Assembly: GCF_020073745.1 (NCBI RefSeq)
Contig: NZ_JAIRAU010000049.1
Coordinates: 1 to 64,000 of the forward strand
Direction of reading: 5' to 3'
Length of the DNA: 64,000 nucleotides
Origin: Nannocystis pusilla
GTDB lineage: Bacteria; Myxococcota_A; Polyangia; Nannocystales; Nannocystaceae
Shown here: one piece after another, positions 1 through 7,337 of the stretch
Position numbering within the stretch: the first letter of the stretch is position 1
How the letters are laid out: each line of letters starts with the position of its first letter
Notes under the pieces: generated by a model
Seen by the model: the letters and a program-made list of their open reading frames with translations, nothing else
Told to the model about the DNA's origin: nothing
Databases searched by the model: none
Position numbers and translations under genes: made by a program

Positions 1-2648
1 CCTCGCCGCGCGGCCCCGGCGGCCTCGCCTCCGCAGGCGACTCCTGGACGATCTCGTTCGACGACCCGCCGGCGCCGAGCAAGGCCGACGACCGCGCCGG
101 CACGCGCAAGGAGCCCGCCGGGCCCGAACCCGCGGCAGGACGTCTCGAGGCCATCACGCGCAAGGAACCCGCCGGACCCGAACCCCCTCCGGCCCGCCGA
201 GACGGCCGCGCCATCACCCGCAAGGACCACGGACAGGAACCTGTCGCGCTCCGCCACGATCCCTTCGCCCGCAACGAGCCCGTGGAGCCCGAACGCCTGG
301 TGCTCCGCCAGGACGCCATCACTCGCAAGGAGCCGTCCGGGCCGCAACCGTCCTCGCTGCGCCAGGACGCCATCACCCGCAAGGAGCCCTCGGGCCCGCA
401 ACCGTTCTCGCTGCGCCAGGACGCCATCACCCGCAAGGACCCCACCGGCCCCGAGCCCGACGACAGGACCCGCACCGGTCCCATCCGTCCGCTCGCCGGC
501 AAGACCGGCCGCACCGCCGTCAGCGGCCGGATCTCCACGCGCAGCAGCAGCTCGAACGTCAACGCCGAGGGCAAGCAGGTCCGCCTGTTGCCCGGCCGCC
601 GCGTGCCCGGGACCCGCTACCGGCTGATCCGCTGGCTCGGCGAGGGCGGCATGGGCGTCGTCTACGAGGCCGAGCACGAGGACATCGAGCGCCGCGTCGC
701 CCTCAAGATCCTCCGCCCCGAGGCCAGCGAGGACCCGCAGCAGGCCGCCCACTTCCGCGACGAGGCCCGCGCCGCCAGCCGGATCGGCTCGCCCAACATC
801 GTCGAGATCTTCGACTTCGGCGAGCTGCCCGACGGCCGCCTGATGTTCGCGATGGAGCTGCTGAACGGCCACGGCCTCGACAGCGAGCTCGACAAGTGTC
901 CCATGGACCAGGCGCGGATGATCGGGATCTTGCGCCAGGTCTGCAAGGGGCTGGCCGCGGCGCACGAGGTCGGGATCATCCACCGCGACGTCAAGCCCGA
1001 CAACATCATCCTGGTCAGCCACAGCGGCAAGGCCGACTGGGTCAAGGTCGTCGACTTCGGGATCGCCACCGTCCACGCCGAGACCGACGCCGGGGCCGCC
1101 GGCACGCCGCACTACATGGCCCCGGAGCAGGTGCTGGGCCAGAGCTTCGACGGCCGCCTCGACATGTACTCGTTCGGCTGCACGGCCTACGAGCTGCTGG
1201 TCGGCAAGCCGCCGTTCGTGGCCCCGACGATCGAGGAGATCCTCGAGAACCAGCTGACGCAGACGCCGACGCCGCCCTCGGAGCTGTGCCCGCCGGGCGC
1301 GGTCCACCCGGCGCTCGAGGCGGTGATCCTGCGCTGCCTCGAGAAGGAGCCGGCGCGGCGCTTCCGCGACATGCGCGACGTCGAGGCCGCGCTGTGCGAG
1401 GCCCAGATCGCCGCCGGCCTGCACACCGCCTACGACGACCTGCCGCTGCCCGACGTCGACCCCGACCGCTACGAGCGGCTGCGCCGCGACATGCCGCAGC
1501 CCGGGGTGATCAAGCAGCGCCGCCGCTGGCTGTGGCCGACGATCGCCGGGGCCAGCACGGTCGCCGCGCTCGGCCTCGGGCTCGCGCTGTGGAACCTGCG
1601 CAAAGAGCCAGCGCCCGAAGAACAGGTCCTTGTGGACAGCCTCGTCAACGAGGCGCGGGCCGCCGGTGCGCGCGCCCACTGGGTCTACCCGCCCGAGAGC
1701 GAGCCCGACCGCACGGCGCTGATCAAGGTGCACGCGCTCGAGGAGGTGCGCGGCACGGCCCGCTCGCTGGCCCGCGGCAAGGCCGGCGACCTGCGGCAGG
1801 AGTTCGCGCAGACGCTGGTCCGCCTCGGCGACCAGTACTGGGAGATGGACGGCGGCAAGCCGTTCGCCCGCGACTACTACATCCAGGCGGTCCTGTTCGA
1901 CCCCGACGACCTCCGCGCCCGCGAGCGCTCCGGCGTGACCCCGGGCTTCGTCCTCGACCTCGAGGAGCGGGCCCTCACCGGCGGCTTCACCCCGGCCGAG
2001 CTGCGCAACACCGGGGTGCTGGTGGCCCTCGCCGAGCAGGACACCGACAAGCGCGACCAGGCGCTGCTCGACCTCGTCGACGGCGAGGACAACACGTCGC
2101 TGGTGATCGCCGCGTCGGCCGAGAAGCTGGTCCAGTCGACGCAGGCGCGCCCGGGCCGGCGCCCGAAGGCCGAGGCCGCGCGCCCGCCGACGCCCGCCGA
2201 CGCCACCAGCCCGCCCGCGACGACGACCCCCGCCGAGCCCGAGCCGCTCGCCGCGCCCGGCAAGGCCGCCCCGACCACCAAGCGCGACAGCAAGCGCTCG
2301 ACGACGCTGGCCGCCGACGCCCGCGCGGCGCTGGCCGCCGGCGACCGCAAGCAGGCCGAGACGCTCTACCACCAGGCCCTCGCCGCCGACAACCGCAACG
2401 CGGCCGCGCTGATCGGCCTGTCCGACCTCGAGTTCGACCGCGGCGCCCACCAGCGCGCCGCCGACTACGCCGAGAAGGCGATCGCCGCCGCGCCCAAGAC
2501 CGCGGCCTACCGCCTCAAGCTCGGCGACGCCTACTTCAAGCTGCTCCGCTACGCCGACGCCCGCAACGCCTACGAGAAGGCCAAGGACCTCGGCTCCCGC
2601 GAGGCCGACGAGCGCCTGACCAAGCTCAAGGCCAAGCTCGGCAAGTAG
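1..2648 (+). CDS. Ser/Thr protein kinase with ITRKEP repeats and C-terminal TPRs (5' partial)
   Basis: The frame is open from base 3 and no start codon precedes the repeats, so the protein begins outside the window; the GTG at 282 is internal. Order: a disordered N-terminal region with about seven degenerate copies of ITRKEPxGPxP (nt about 100-460); a Hanks kinase domain (nt about 610-1400) with G-loop GEGGMGVVYE, VALK lysine, HRDVKPDN (nt 981 on), DFG (1053-1061) and APEQ; a single membrane helix (nt about 1525-1595); an extracytoplasmic segment; a Pro/Ala/Thr linker (nt about 2150-2300); and two or three TPRs to the end. All catalytic motifs are intact, so it should phosphorylate Ser/Thr at the inner membrane face. 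TPR fusions usually bind partner proteins. It is followed by a 14-bp palindromic array. The substrate is unknown. Confidence 0.93.
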   Translation, partial: SPRGPGGLASAGDSWTISFDDPPAPSKADDRAGTRKEPAGPEPAAGRLEAITRKEPAGPEPPPARRDGRAITRKDHGQEPVALRHDPFARNEPVEPERLVLRQDAITRKEPSGPQPSSLRQDAITRKEPSGPQPFSLRQDAITRKDPTGPEPDDRTRTGPIRPLAGKTGRTAVSGRISTRSSSSNVNAEGKQVRLLPGRRVPGTRYRLIRWLGEGGMGVVYEAEHEDIERRVALKILRPEASEDPQQAAHFRDEARAASRIGSPNIVEIFDFGELPDGRLMFAMELLNGHGLDSELDKCPMDQARMIGILRQVCKGLAAAHEVGIIHRDVKPDNIILVSHSGKADWVKVVDFGIATVHAETDAGAAGTPHYMAPEQVLGQSFDGRLDMYSFGCTAYELLVGKPPFVAPTIEEILENQLTQTPTPPSELCPPGAVHPALEAVILRCLEKEPARRFRDMRDVEAALCEAQIAAGLHTAYDDLPLPDVDPDRYERLRRDMPQPGVIKQRRRWLWPTIAGASTVAALGLGLALWNLRKEPAPEEQVLVDSLVNEARAAGARAHWVYPPESEPDRTALIKVHALEEVRGTARSLARGKAGDLRQEFAQTLVRLGDQYWEMDGGKPFARDYYIQAVLFDPDDLRARERSGVTPGFVLDLEERALTGGFTPAELRNTGVLVALAEQDTDKRDQALLDLVDGEDNTSLVIAASAEKLVQSTQARPGRRPKAEAARPPTPADATSPPATTTPAEPEPLAAPGKAAPTTKRDSKRSTTLAADARAALAAGDRKQAETLYHQALAADNRNAAALIGLSDLEFDRGAHQRAADYAEKAIAAAPKTAAYRLKLGDAYFKLLRYADARNAYEKAKDLGSREADERLTKLKAKLGK

Positions 2649-2658
2649 CGGTCCGAAG

Positions 2659-2727
2659 GAGCATGTCCAAACGGGCATGCTCGAAGTAACATGCTCGATC
2701 GGGCATGTCCGACAGGACACGCCCATG
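2659..2727. repeat. 14-bp-period CATG palindrome array A
   Basis: CATG cores lie at 2662, 2676, 2690 and 2704, with a degenerate CACG at 2718, spaced exactly 14 bp. Each core is the centre of a palindrome such as GGGCATGTCC, with 4-bp spacers. It fills the gap between the converging kinase (stop 2648) and lipoprotein (stop 2742), where it could act as a bidirectional 3'-end structure. Confidence 0.85.
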
Positions 2728-2741
2728 CGCCGGGCCCGCGC

Positions 2742-3509
2742 TCAGCCGGTCTTCACCCGCCGCACGAACACGGTGAAGCTCTGCGTGTCGTGGCAGCACG
2801 TGTTGTACAGCGCGTCGGCGACATCGATGACGTAGCTCTCGCCGGCCCCGGCGGCGATCTCGCCGCGCTGGGCGGTGAACAGGCTCAGCGGCGGCTGGCC
2901 CTCGAGCTCGAAGTCCAGCCGGTACGAACGCTGCGCCATGTCCAGGCCCATCGGCCCGCACACGGCCTCCGGCGCCACCGTGAGCGGCTGGAAGATCTCC
3001 GACTTGAGCGGCCCGCCCAGCGCGAGCCCGGCCGCCCACAGCTTGTCGTCGTCGACCCCGCGCAGCTGAAACTCCCGCTCCGCGGTCACGTCGAGGTCCT
3101 CGTAGCGCGAGTGCAGCGTCAGCGCGTCGCCGACCGCCCAGGCCACCTCGCCCTCGGCCGCGACCGGCAGCTTCAAGGTCACCGCGACCGGCGCGCCCGC
3201 ATCGTCGCACGACATCGAGGTGATCGACTTGCCCATCTCGGTGGTCACCGCGTCGATCGTGCAGGGCACCACGAATTCGTGCGACTTCCACTCGCCGTCG
3301 AGCAGGACCTCGAAGACGTCGTACGGCGCGTACTCGGCCTCGCCGCACTCCGCCGGCACGCCCTCGGTGGGCTGGTCGTTCGTATCGGTCGCCGGCCCGC
3401 CGGTCGCCTCGGTGTCGCTGTCGGTCTCGCCCTTCTCTCCGCCGCAGGCGAGCGGGCCTGCGAGGAGCAGCGCGAACAGGGAAGAGCTCAAGCCAAGATC
3501 AAAACGCAT
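2742..3509 (-). CDS. Predicted lipoprotein, family not recognised
   Basis: A 255-aa protein with a lipoprotein signal: hydrophobic stretch and lipobox LAGPLAC at about residues 16-22. It is followed by a Gly/Asp/Thr-rich linker typical of myxobacterial surface lipoproteins, then a soluble domain with six scattered cysteines, including a CC pair near residue 238. I do not recognise the domain. The ATG is supported by a TACACC hexamer whose 3' end is 6 nt upstream, which fits leaderless transcription; there is no Shine-Dalgarno. It converges on the truncated kinase. Probably outer-membrane or periplasmic. Confidence 0.8.
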   Translation of the reverse strand: MRFDLGLSSSLFALLLAGPLACGGEKGETDSDTEATGGPATDTNDQPTEGVPAECGEAEYAPYDVFEVLLDGEWKSHEFVVPCTIDAVTTEMGKSITSMSCDDAGAPVAVTLKLPVAAEGEVAWAVGDALTLHSRYEDLDVTAEREFQLRGVDDDKLWAAGLALGGPLKSEIFQPLTVAPEAVCGPMGLDMAQRSYRLDFELEGQPPLSLFTAQRGEIAAGAGESYVIDVADALYNTCCHDTQSFTVFVRRVKTG

Positions 3510-3515
3510 GGCCGC

Positions 3516-3521
3516 GGTGTA
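3516..3521 (-). promoter_or_regulatory. -10-like hexamer, leaderless start
   Basis: On the minus strand TACACC is followed by 6 nt and then the ATG at 3509, placing a transcription start at or next to the start codon. Confidence 0.5.
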
Positions 3522-3580
3522 CCACGCGGCCTCGGACCGGCAAAGCCGCCGAACCCGCGCGCGCGCGAGAATTTCGCGCT

Positions 3581-3784
3581 CAGGGTCGCCCCGTTCCGGC
3601 CGACGTGAAGCCCTTGTGCGCCGACATTCGCGGCGTCACTCGAACACTCAGGGTCGCCCCGTTCCGGCCGACGTGAAGCCCTCGCGCGCCGGCATTCGCG
3701 GCATCACTCGAACGCTCAGAGTCGCCCCCGTCATGGCGGACGGGAAGCTCTCGCGCGCCGACATTCGCGGCGTCACTCGAACGA
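3581..3784. repeat. Three tandem 68-bp direct repeats
   Basis: Units begin at 3581, 3649 and 3717, marked by CAGGGTCGCC (CAGAGTCGCC in the third). Each ends in GCCGACATTCGCGGCGTCAC or a close variant. Copies 1 and 2 are nearly identical; copy 3 is diverged in its first half. 68 is not a multiple of three and frames on both strands are low-complexity, so this is non-coding. It lies in the 641-bp gap between the lipoprotein start and the prenyltransferase start. The rest of that gap (3807-4138) shows nothing I can name. Confidence 0.85.
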
Positions 3785-3806
3785 GATGTCTCATCGGGCA
3801 TGCACC
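3782..3806. repeat. 14-bp-period palindrome pair B
   Basis: GATG at 3785 and CATG at 3799 are 14 bp apart, in the context TGTCTcatcGGGCA. This is a short degenerate copy of the array family abutting the 68-bp repeats. Confidence 0.5.
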
Positions 3807-4138
3807 GAGTCGGCGAGGAGCCGGTCGTACGGCCGCTCTCGACCCGCACGCCTCTCGGCTCCGCGGTCGCGCGGCGACCCGCTCGTCCCTCGCCCCCGAG
3901 ACGCGACCGCGCGGACCCGTCGCCGTCGACGGAGCCGCTGGACCCGCCCACGCCTCGCCAGTCGGACGCGCAGCGACCTCGCCGTGGCGAGGCCCGCGTC
4001 GGCAGCAGCAAGGACGCCGCTCGTCGCCGCGACGCCGCGTCGCGCCCGGTCCGCAGCACGCGGCCCCTCGCGCGCAGCAGTTTGCCCTTCCGCACGCCCC
4101 GCGGCCGGGCCGCGCCGGCCGGTCGCGCGGCCCGCTGC

Positions 4139-4144
4139 TACACT
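4139..4144 (+). promoter_or_regulatory. -10-like TACACT, leaderless start
   Basis: TACACT is followed by CCGCGC and then GTG at 4151, exactly 6 nt from hexamer to start codon. It decides the start of the prenyltransferase gene. Confidence 0.55.
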
Positions 4145-4150
4145 CCGCGC

Positions 4151-5050
4151 GTGTCCGCAGCACCGGCCTCGTGGCTCGTCGTGCGCCGCCTCGGCGGTCT
4201 CGTCCGCTTCAGCCACACCATCTTCGGCCTGCCGTTCGCGCTGGCCGCGGTCGCCCTCGCCCACCGCCACGCCCTCTCGCACGGCGGCCCGGGCCTCGAC
4301 GCCGGCCGCCTGGCGCTGATCGTCCTCGCCTTCACCGCCGCTCGCACCGCGGCGATGGGTTTCAATCGGATCGTCGACCGCCGGATCGACGCCGCCAACC
4401 CACGGACGGCCATGCGCGAGCTGCCGGCCGGGCTGGTCTCGCTGCGCGCCGCCACGGCGCTGACCGTCGGCTCGGCCCTGGCGTTCCTCGCCTTCGCCTG
4501 GCTCTTGGGACCTGTCCCCTTGTTGCTGGCCCCCGGCTGCCTGGCCGTCGTCCTCGCCTATAGCCTTTTCAAGCGCTTCTCGTGGTCGGCTCACCTGGTG
4601 CTCGGCGTGGCGCTGGCGCTCGCGCCCGGCGGCGCGTGGGTGGCCGTCACCGGCGACCTCGCCGCGCCTGCCACCCCGCTGTGGCTGATGCTCGCGGTCG
4701 CCACCTGGGTGGCCGGCTTCGACATCCTCTACAGCCTGCAGGACGAGCAGTTCGACCGCGACCAGCGGCTACACTCGATCCCCGTCCGCTTCGGCACCGT
4801 CGGCGCGCTGGTGTTCAGCGGCGTGCTCCACGTCGGCACCGTCGCCGCGCTGCTCGCCGTGCACCTGCGCGAGGGCCTCGGTCTGGCCCACGCGGTCGGC
4901 GTGGCGCTGATCGCCGCGATCCTCGTCTACGAGCACGCGATCGTCCGCCCCGGCGACCTCAGCCGCATCGACAAGGCCTTCTTCGACCTCAACGGCTACA
5001 TCAGCATGGCCTACCTCGCCTGCGCGCTGGTGGCGACGCTGGCCGGCTGA
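4151..5050 (+). CDS. UbiA-family aromatic polyprenyltransferase
   Basis: A 299-aa integral membrane enzyme predicted to transfer a polyprenyl chain to an aromatic acid in ubiquinone or menaquinone synthesis. Both Asp-rich Mg-prenyl-diphosphate motifs are present: NRIVDRRID in the first cytosolic loop and DILYSLQDEQFD in the second. About eight to nine hydrophobic helices surround them. Length and motifs fit the UbiA-like group often labelled UbiA or MqnP. The GTG start was chosen because a TACACT hexamer lies 6 nt upstream and the conserved WLVVRRLGGLVRFSHT start follows shortly after; a longer frame upstream has no family similarity. The next gene begins 4 nt after the stop. Confidence 0.9.
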   Translation: MSAAPASWLVVRRLGGLVRFSHTIFGLPFALAAVALAHRHALSHGGPGLDAGRLALIVLAFTAARTAAMGFNRIVDRRIDAANPRTAMRELPAGLVSLRAATALTVGSALAFLAFAWLLGPVPLLLAPGCLAVVLAYSLFKRFSWSAHLVLGVALALAPGGAWVAVTGDLAAPATPLWLMLAVATWVAGFDILYSLQDEQFDRDQRLHSIPVRFGTVGALVFSGVLHVGTVAALLAVHLREGLGLAHAVGVALIAAILVYEHAIVRPGDLSRIDKAFFDLNGYISMAYLACALVATLAG

Positions 5051-5054
5051 AGCC

Positions 5055-5465
5055 ATGAAGAAGCCGGCGCGCGGCAACGGCCCGCCGCCGCGCTTCCGCG
5101 AGCTCCGCGACCGCGAGCCGCAGGCCGAGGCCCCCGCCGCCAGCTCGCTCCTCCTGGTCGTATGCCCGCGCTGCGAGGGCTGCGCGCGGCTGGTCCGCCG
5201 CCACGAGGGTCGCTGCCGGAGCCGCCACGACCGCCTCCATTGCGCCTGCGGGGCGATCCAGGACGACCCGCCGCTCCGCTGGTGGCTGCAGACGCCGTGC
5301 TGCGGGCACGTGCTGTGGGCCACCGGGCCGGACCTCGCGCTGCTCGCGGACTACGTCCGCAGCACGCTGCGCGAGCGCCTGCGGCTCCGCCTCGGCGACC
5401 GCCGCACGATCGCCCGCCGCCTGCGCCGCATGCTGCCGAAATCCGCCGAGTCGAGACAATCATAG
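5055..5465 (+). CDS. Small zinc-ribbon protein
   Basis: A 136-aa protein starting 4 nt after the prenyltransferase stop, so probably co-transcribed. It has paired cysteines CPRCEGC, HCACG and PCCGH, consistent with one or two zinc ribbons. The tail LLADYVRSTLRER matches the end of small TFIIB-type zinc-ribbon proteins of unknown role in proteobacteria, in which a WL-TPxxG-LWA segment precedes a YVxxxLRER helix. The C-terminus is Arg-rich. The stop TAG lies within CATAG, next to degenerate CATG motifs. Function unknown; nucleic-acid or protein binding is only a guess. Confidence 0.75.
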   Translation: MKKPARGNGPPPRFRELRDREPQAEAPAASSLLLVVCPRCEGCARLVRRHEGRCRSRHDRLHCACGAIQDDPPLRWWLQTPCCGHVLWATGPDLALLADYVRSTLRERLRLRLGDRRTIARRLRRMLPKSAESRQS

Positions 5466-5482
5466 GATGCTCCATGGGACAT

Positions 5483-5521
5483 GTGCCGACATTCGTACCC
5501 GGTCGGCGCGAACGTCGGCAC
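5483..5521. terminator. 13-bp hairpin after the zinc-ribbon gene
   Basis: GTGCCGACATTCG (5483-5495) pairs with CGAACGTCGGCAC (5509-5521) with one mismatch and a 13-nt loop. There is no T-run. The left arm repeats the GCCGACATTCG core of the 68-bp repeats at 3581-3784. Probably a transcript-end structure or a copy of a dispersed repeat. Confidence 0.5.
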
Positions 5522-5679
5522 GCATGCGTGAGGCCGGGGATGAGCAAAGAGCCAGTCAGCGCGGCGGAGGCGAGCCGACTGCTCCGAGGCATGAGCTCCG
5601 AAGTTCCGGTCTGCGTGTCGTCGCTGCGATCGCCGCGGCCGCCTGCCATGCCGAGCGCGAGATGCCCGGTCACGGCCTC

Positions 5680-5702
5680 GCGGTCCTCGTGACGAGGACC
5701 GC
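5680..5702. terminator. Perfect 11-bp palindrome
   Basis: GCGGTCCTCGT, a single central G, then ACGAGGACCGC: an 11-bp perfect inverted repeat. It is the first of three hairpins in a row between the converging genes at 5465 and 5794. The remainder of the 328-bp gap (5466-5793) shows no gene. Confidence 0.5.
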
Positions 5703-5713
5703 CGCTCTGCGAA

Positions 5714-5737
5714 CCCGTCCGGCAACCCGCGGACGGG
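5714..5737. terminator. 8-bp hairpin
   Basis: CCCGTCCG (5714-5721) pairs perfectly with CGGACGGG (5730-5737) over an 8-nt loop. Second hairpin of the convergent-gene cluster. Confidence 0.45.
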
Positions 5738-5748
5738 AGATCGCGCGG

Positions 5749-5780
5749 GCGCGACCGCCCCGACGCCGGAGCGGTCGCGC
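5749..5780. terminator. 10-bp GC hairpin downstream of the Asp-rich gene
   Basis: GCGCGACCGC (5749-5758) pairs perfectly with GCGGTCGCGC (5771-5780) with a 12-nt loop. It lies 13 bp beyond the minus-strand stop at 5794. No T-run, as is usual in very GC-rich genomes. Confidence 0.55.
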
Positions 5781-5793
5781 CGAGCTACGGCCG

Positions 5794-6564
5794 TCAGATG
5801 AGCCCGCAGAAGCCGAACCCGGCGTAGATGTCGCCGTCGCAGAACAGCGCGCCGCCGAGGTGGCAGGCCGCCTCGCAATGCGCGATCAGGTCGGCCTGGC
5901 ACGACGCGAACTCGTGGAAGCTGCAGTCCTCGCCGAGCTCGAGCAAGCAGGCGGCCTCGACGGCGACCGGCGAGCACGCGGCCATGCACTCCGCGCCCAG
6001 GGCCACCTCGCAGTCGACGTCGACGCCGAGGCCCAGATCGAGGCAGATGTCGATGTCGAGGTCGAGGTCGACGTCGACGTCGAGGTCGACGTCGAAGCAC
6101 GCGTCGAGGTCGAGGTCGATGTCGAGGCCGAGGCCCAGGCCGCCGAGGCAGACGTCGGCGCCGACGAACACGCCGTCGCAGAACAGCGCGCCGCCGGCCT
6201 CGATCTCGGCCTCGCAGTGGGCCGTCATGTCGGCCACGCAGGCGATGAACGCGTCGAGGCCGCAGTCGAGCCCGAGCTCGGCGATGCACGCGGCCTCGAC
6301 GCTGAGCGGGTTGCAGTACAGCGCGGCGTCGACGTCGGTGACCAGCGCGCAGTCGGCCCCGAGCCCGACGTCGATGTCGAAGCAATCGCCGAGGTCGAGG
6401 TCGAGCCCGAGGTCGATGTCGACATCGATGCCGAAGTCGAGGTCGAGCCCTCCCCAGCCACAGCTGCCCTCACACCCGTGCGTCTGCGGAGGTTCGGGCG
6501 CGGCCACGGTGGAAGAAGCGGTGAACGCGAAGATGGCGAAGAACGAGGAGATCGCGAGGGACAT
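5794..6564 (-). CDS. Secreted Cys-rich protein with alternating hydrophobic/Asp tracts
   Basis: A 256-aa protein not matching any family I know. Residues 1-22 are a signal peptide (MSLAISSFFAIFAFT, then cleavage after STVAA). The mature chain is an internal duplication: an acidic tract where every second residue is Asp (39-67, e.g. GIDVDIDLGLDLDLGD) plus a Cys module (82-140), then a second acidic tract (145-186, e.g. DVDLDVDVDLDLDID) plus a second Cys module (193-253). Both Cys modules share (V/A)EAAC, EDC or LDC, HCEA and GGALFCDG. Strict alternation predicts amphipathic beta-strands with one acidic face, suggesting divalent-cation or mineral binding (inference). The ATG has a strong AAGGAAGG ribosome site; longer upstream frame is ignored. 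No membrane anchor is seen. Confidence 0.8.
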   Translation of the reverse strand: MSLAISSFFAIFAFTASSTVAAPEPPQTHGCEGSCGWGGLDLDFGIDVDIDLGLDLDLGDCFDIDVGLGADCALVTDVDAALYCNPLSVEAACIAELGLDCGLDAFIACVADMTAHCEAEIEAGGALFCDGVFVGADVCLGGLGLGLDIDLDLDACFDVDLDVDVDLDLDIDICLDLGLGVDVDCEVALGAECMAACSPVAVEAACLLELGEDCSFHEFASCQADLIAHCEAACHLGGALFCDGDIYAGFGFCGLI

Positions 6565-7261
6565 GACAGCCTTCCTTTCAAGACATCGGCGAGTTCGCTG
6601 GTAGATGGGGTCTACGCGGCGGTTTGTCGCGTCGCCGCAGAGAAGCCCGCTGGCGACATTGCGGGCTAACCATGGTGTGGTCGATGACCCGAGCAACCGA
6701 AAAAATGCGCTCGATGGATTGACCGGGAGCCACGAAACCCGCGTGTGACGCGAGATACACCCGCCTCTCGCGCCTCCGGGGCCTTTTCGCCGAACCCGCG
6801 GCAGGACCGAGTGCAACGATGAATACACCTCGCCGAGTCCGGTCGCACGCGGGCGAGGGGCGGTACACGCGCGATTCGCAGAGGCCCGCCGGCGGGTCCA
6901 GAACGGCTGCGCACTGCCGATCTGCGGGCTTGCGTCGATTCGTCGTCGCCGCTGTAGGCGACCGTGCGCGGCCTCGAGTTCGCCCCACCGAACTGGCAGT
7001 TTTCATCGCCTCGGTGGCAGTCTCGCCGGCCGCAATTTCGGCCCAAGAGCCGCCGCCGACGCCTCGTGGGCCCGTGGAGGCGCATGGGCCCGCTCGGCGA
7101 CGCCTGGGGATCTCCGGCGGCCACGCCGCGGTCCTGCCGAAAGCACTGTGATGATTTGCCGGCTGTCGCGGGTGAATGTGCAGAGTCGACCGCGAATCGA
7201 TGGAATCACGGCTGAGCCCGCCCCGGTCCCGTCGCTCCGCGACCTGCTGTCAGTTCACGAG

Positions 7262-7292
7262 CCTCCGACCGGCGAATGACGACGGTCGGAGG
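7262..7292. terminator. 9-bp hairpin downstream of the PDZ kinase
   Basis: CCTCCGACC (7262-7270) pairs perfectly with GGTCGGAGG (7284-7292), loop 13 nt, 45 bp past the minus-strand stop at 7338. Plausible factor-dependent transcript end. Confidence 0.45.
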
Positions 7293-7298
7293 GTATCG

Positions 7299-7323
7299 AC
7301 ACATGTCGCATGGAACATGTTCT
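7299..7323. repeat. CATG palindrome cluster C
   Basis: CATG at 7302, 7309 and 7316, so 14 bp between outer copies with an extra one at the half-step. The last is GGAACATGTTCTC. It belongs to the 14-bp array family and sits just beyond the kinase stop. Confidence 0.55.
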
Positions 7324-7337
7324 CGCGCCCGCGCGCG

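Larger units (their letters stand above)
6565..7337. other. 773-bp intergenic region
   Basis: No convincing gene: short frames on both strands lack family features. It should hold the promoter of the Asp-rich gene (minus strand) and the 3' end of the kinase. Small structures seen are a 7-bp hairpin AGCCCGC/GCGGGCT (6644-6667), a 9-bp hairpin at 7262-7292 and CATG motifs at 7302-7319. Confidence 0.6.

Noticed and set aside
2659-2727. Resemblance of RRRCATGYYY to the animal p53 half-site
   Set aside because: A 10-bp palindrome match by chance; no such regulator exists in bacteria.
3580-4163. Overlapping 171-codon frames on the minus strand across the 68-bp repeats
   Set aside because: They arise from tandem repetition; 68-bp units shift frame each copy and the translations lack any conserved feature.
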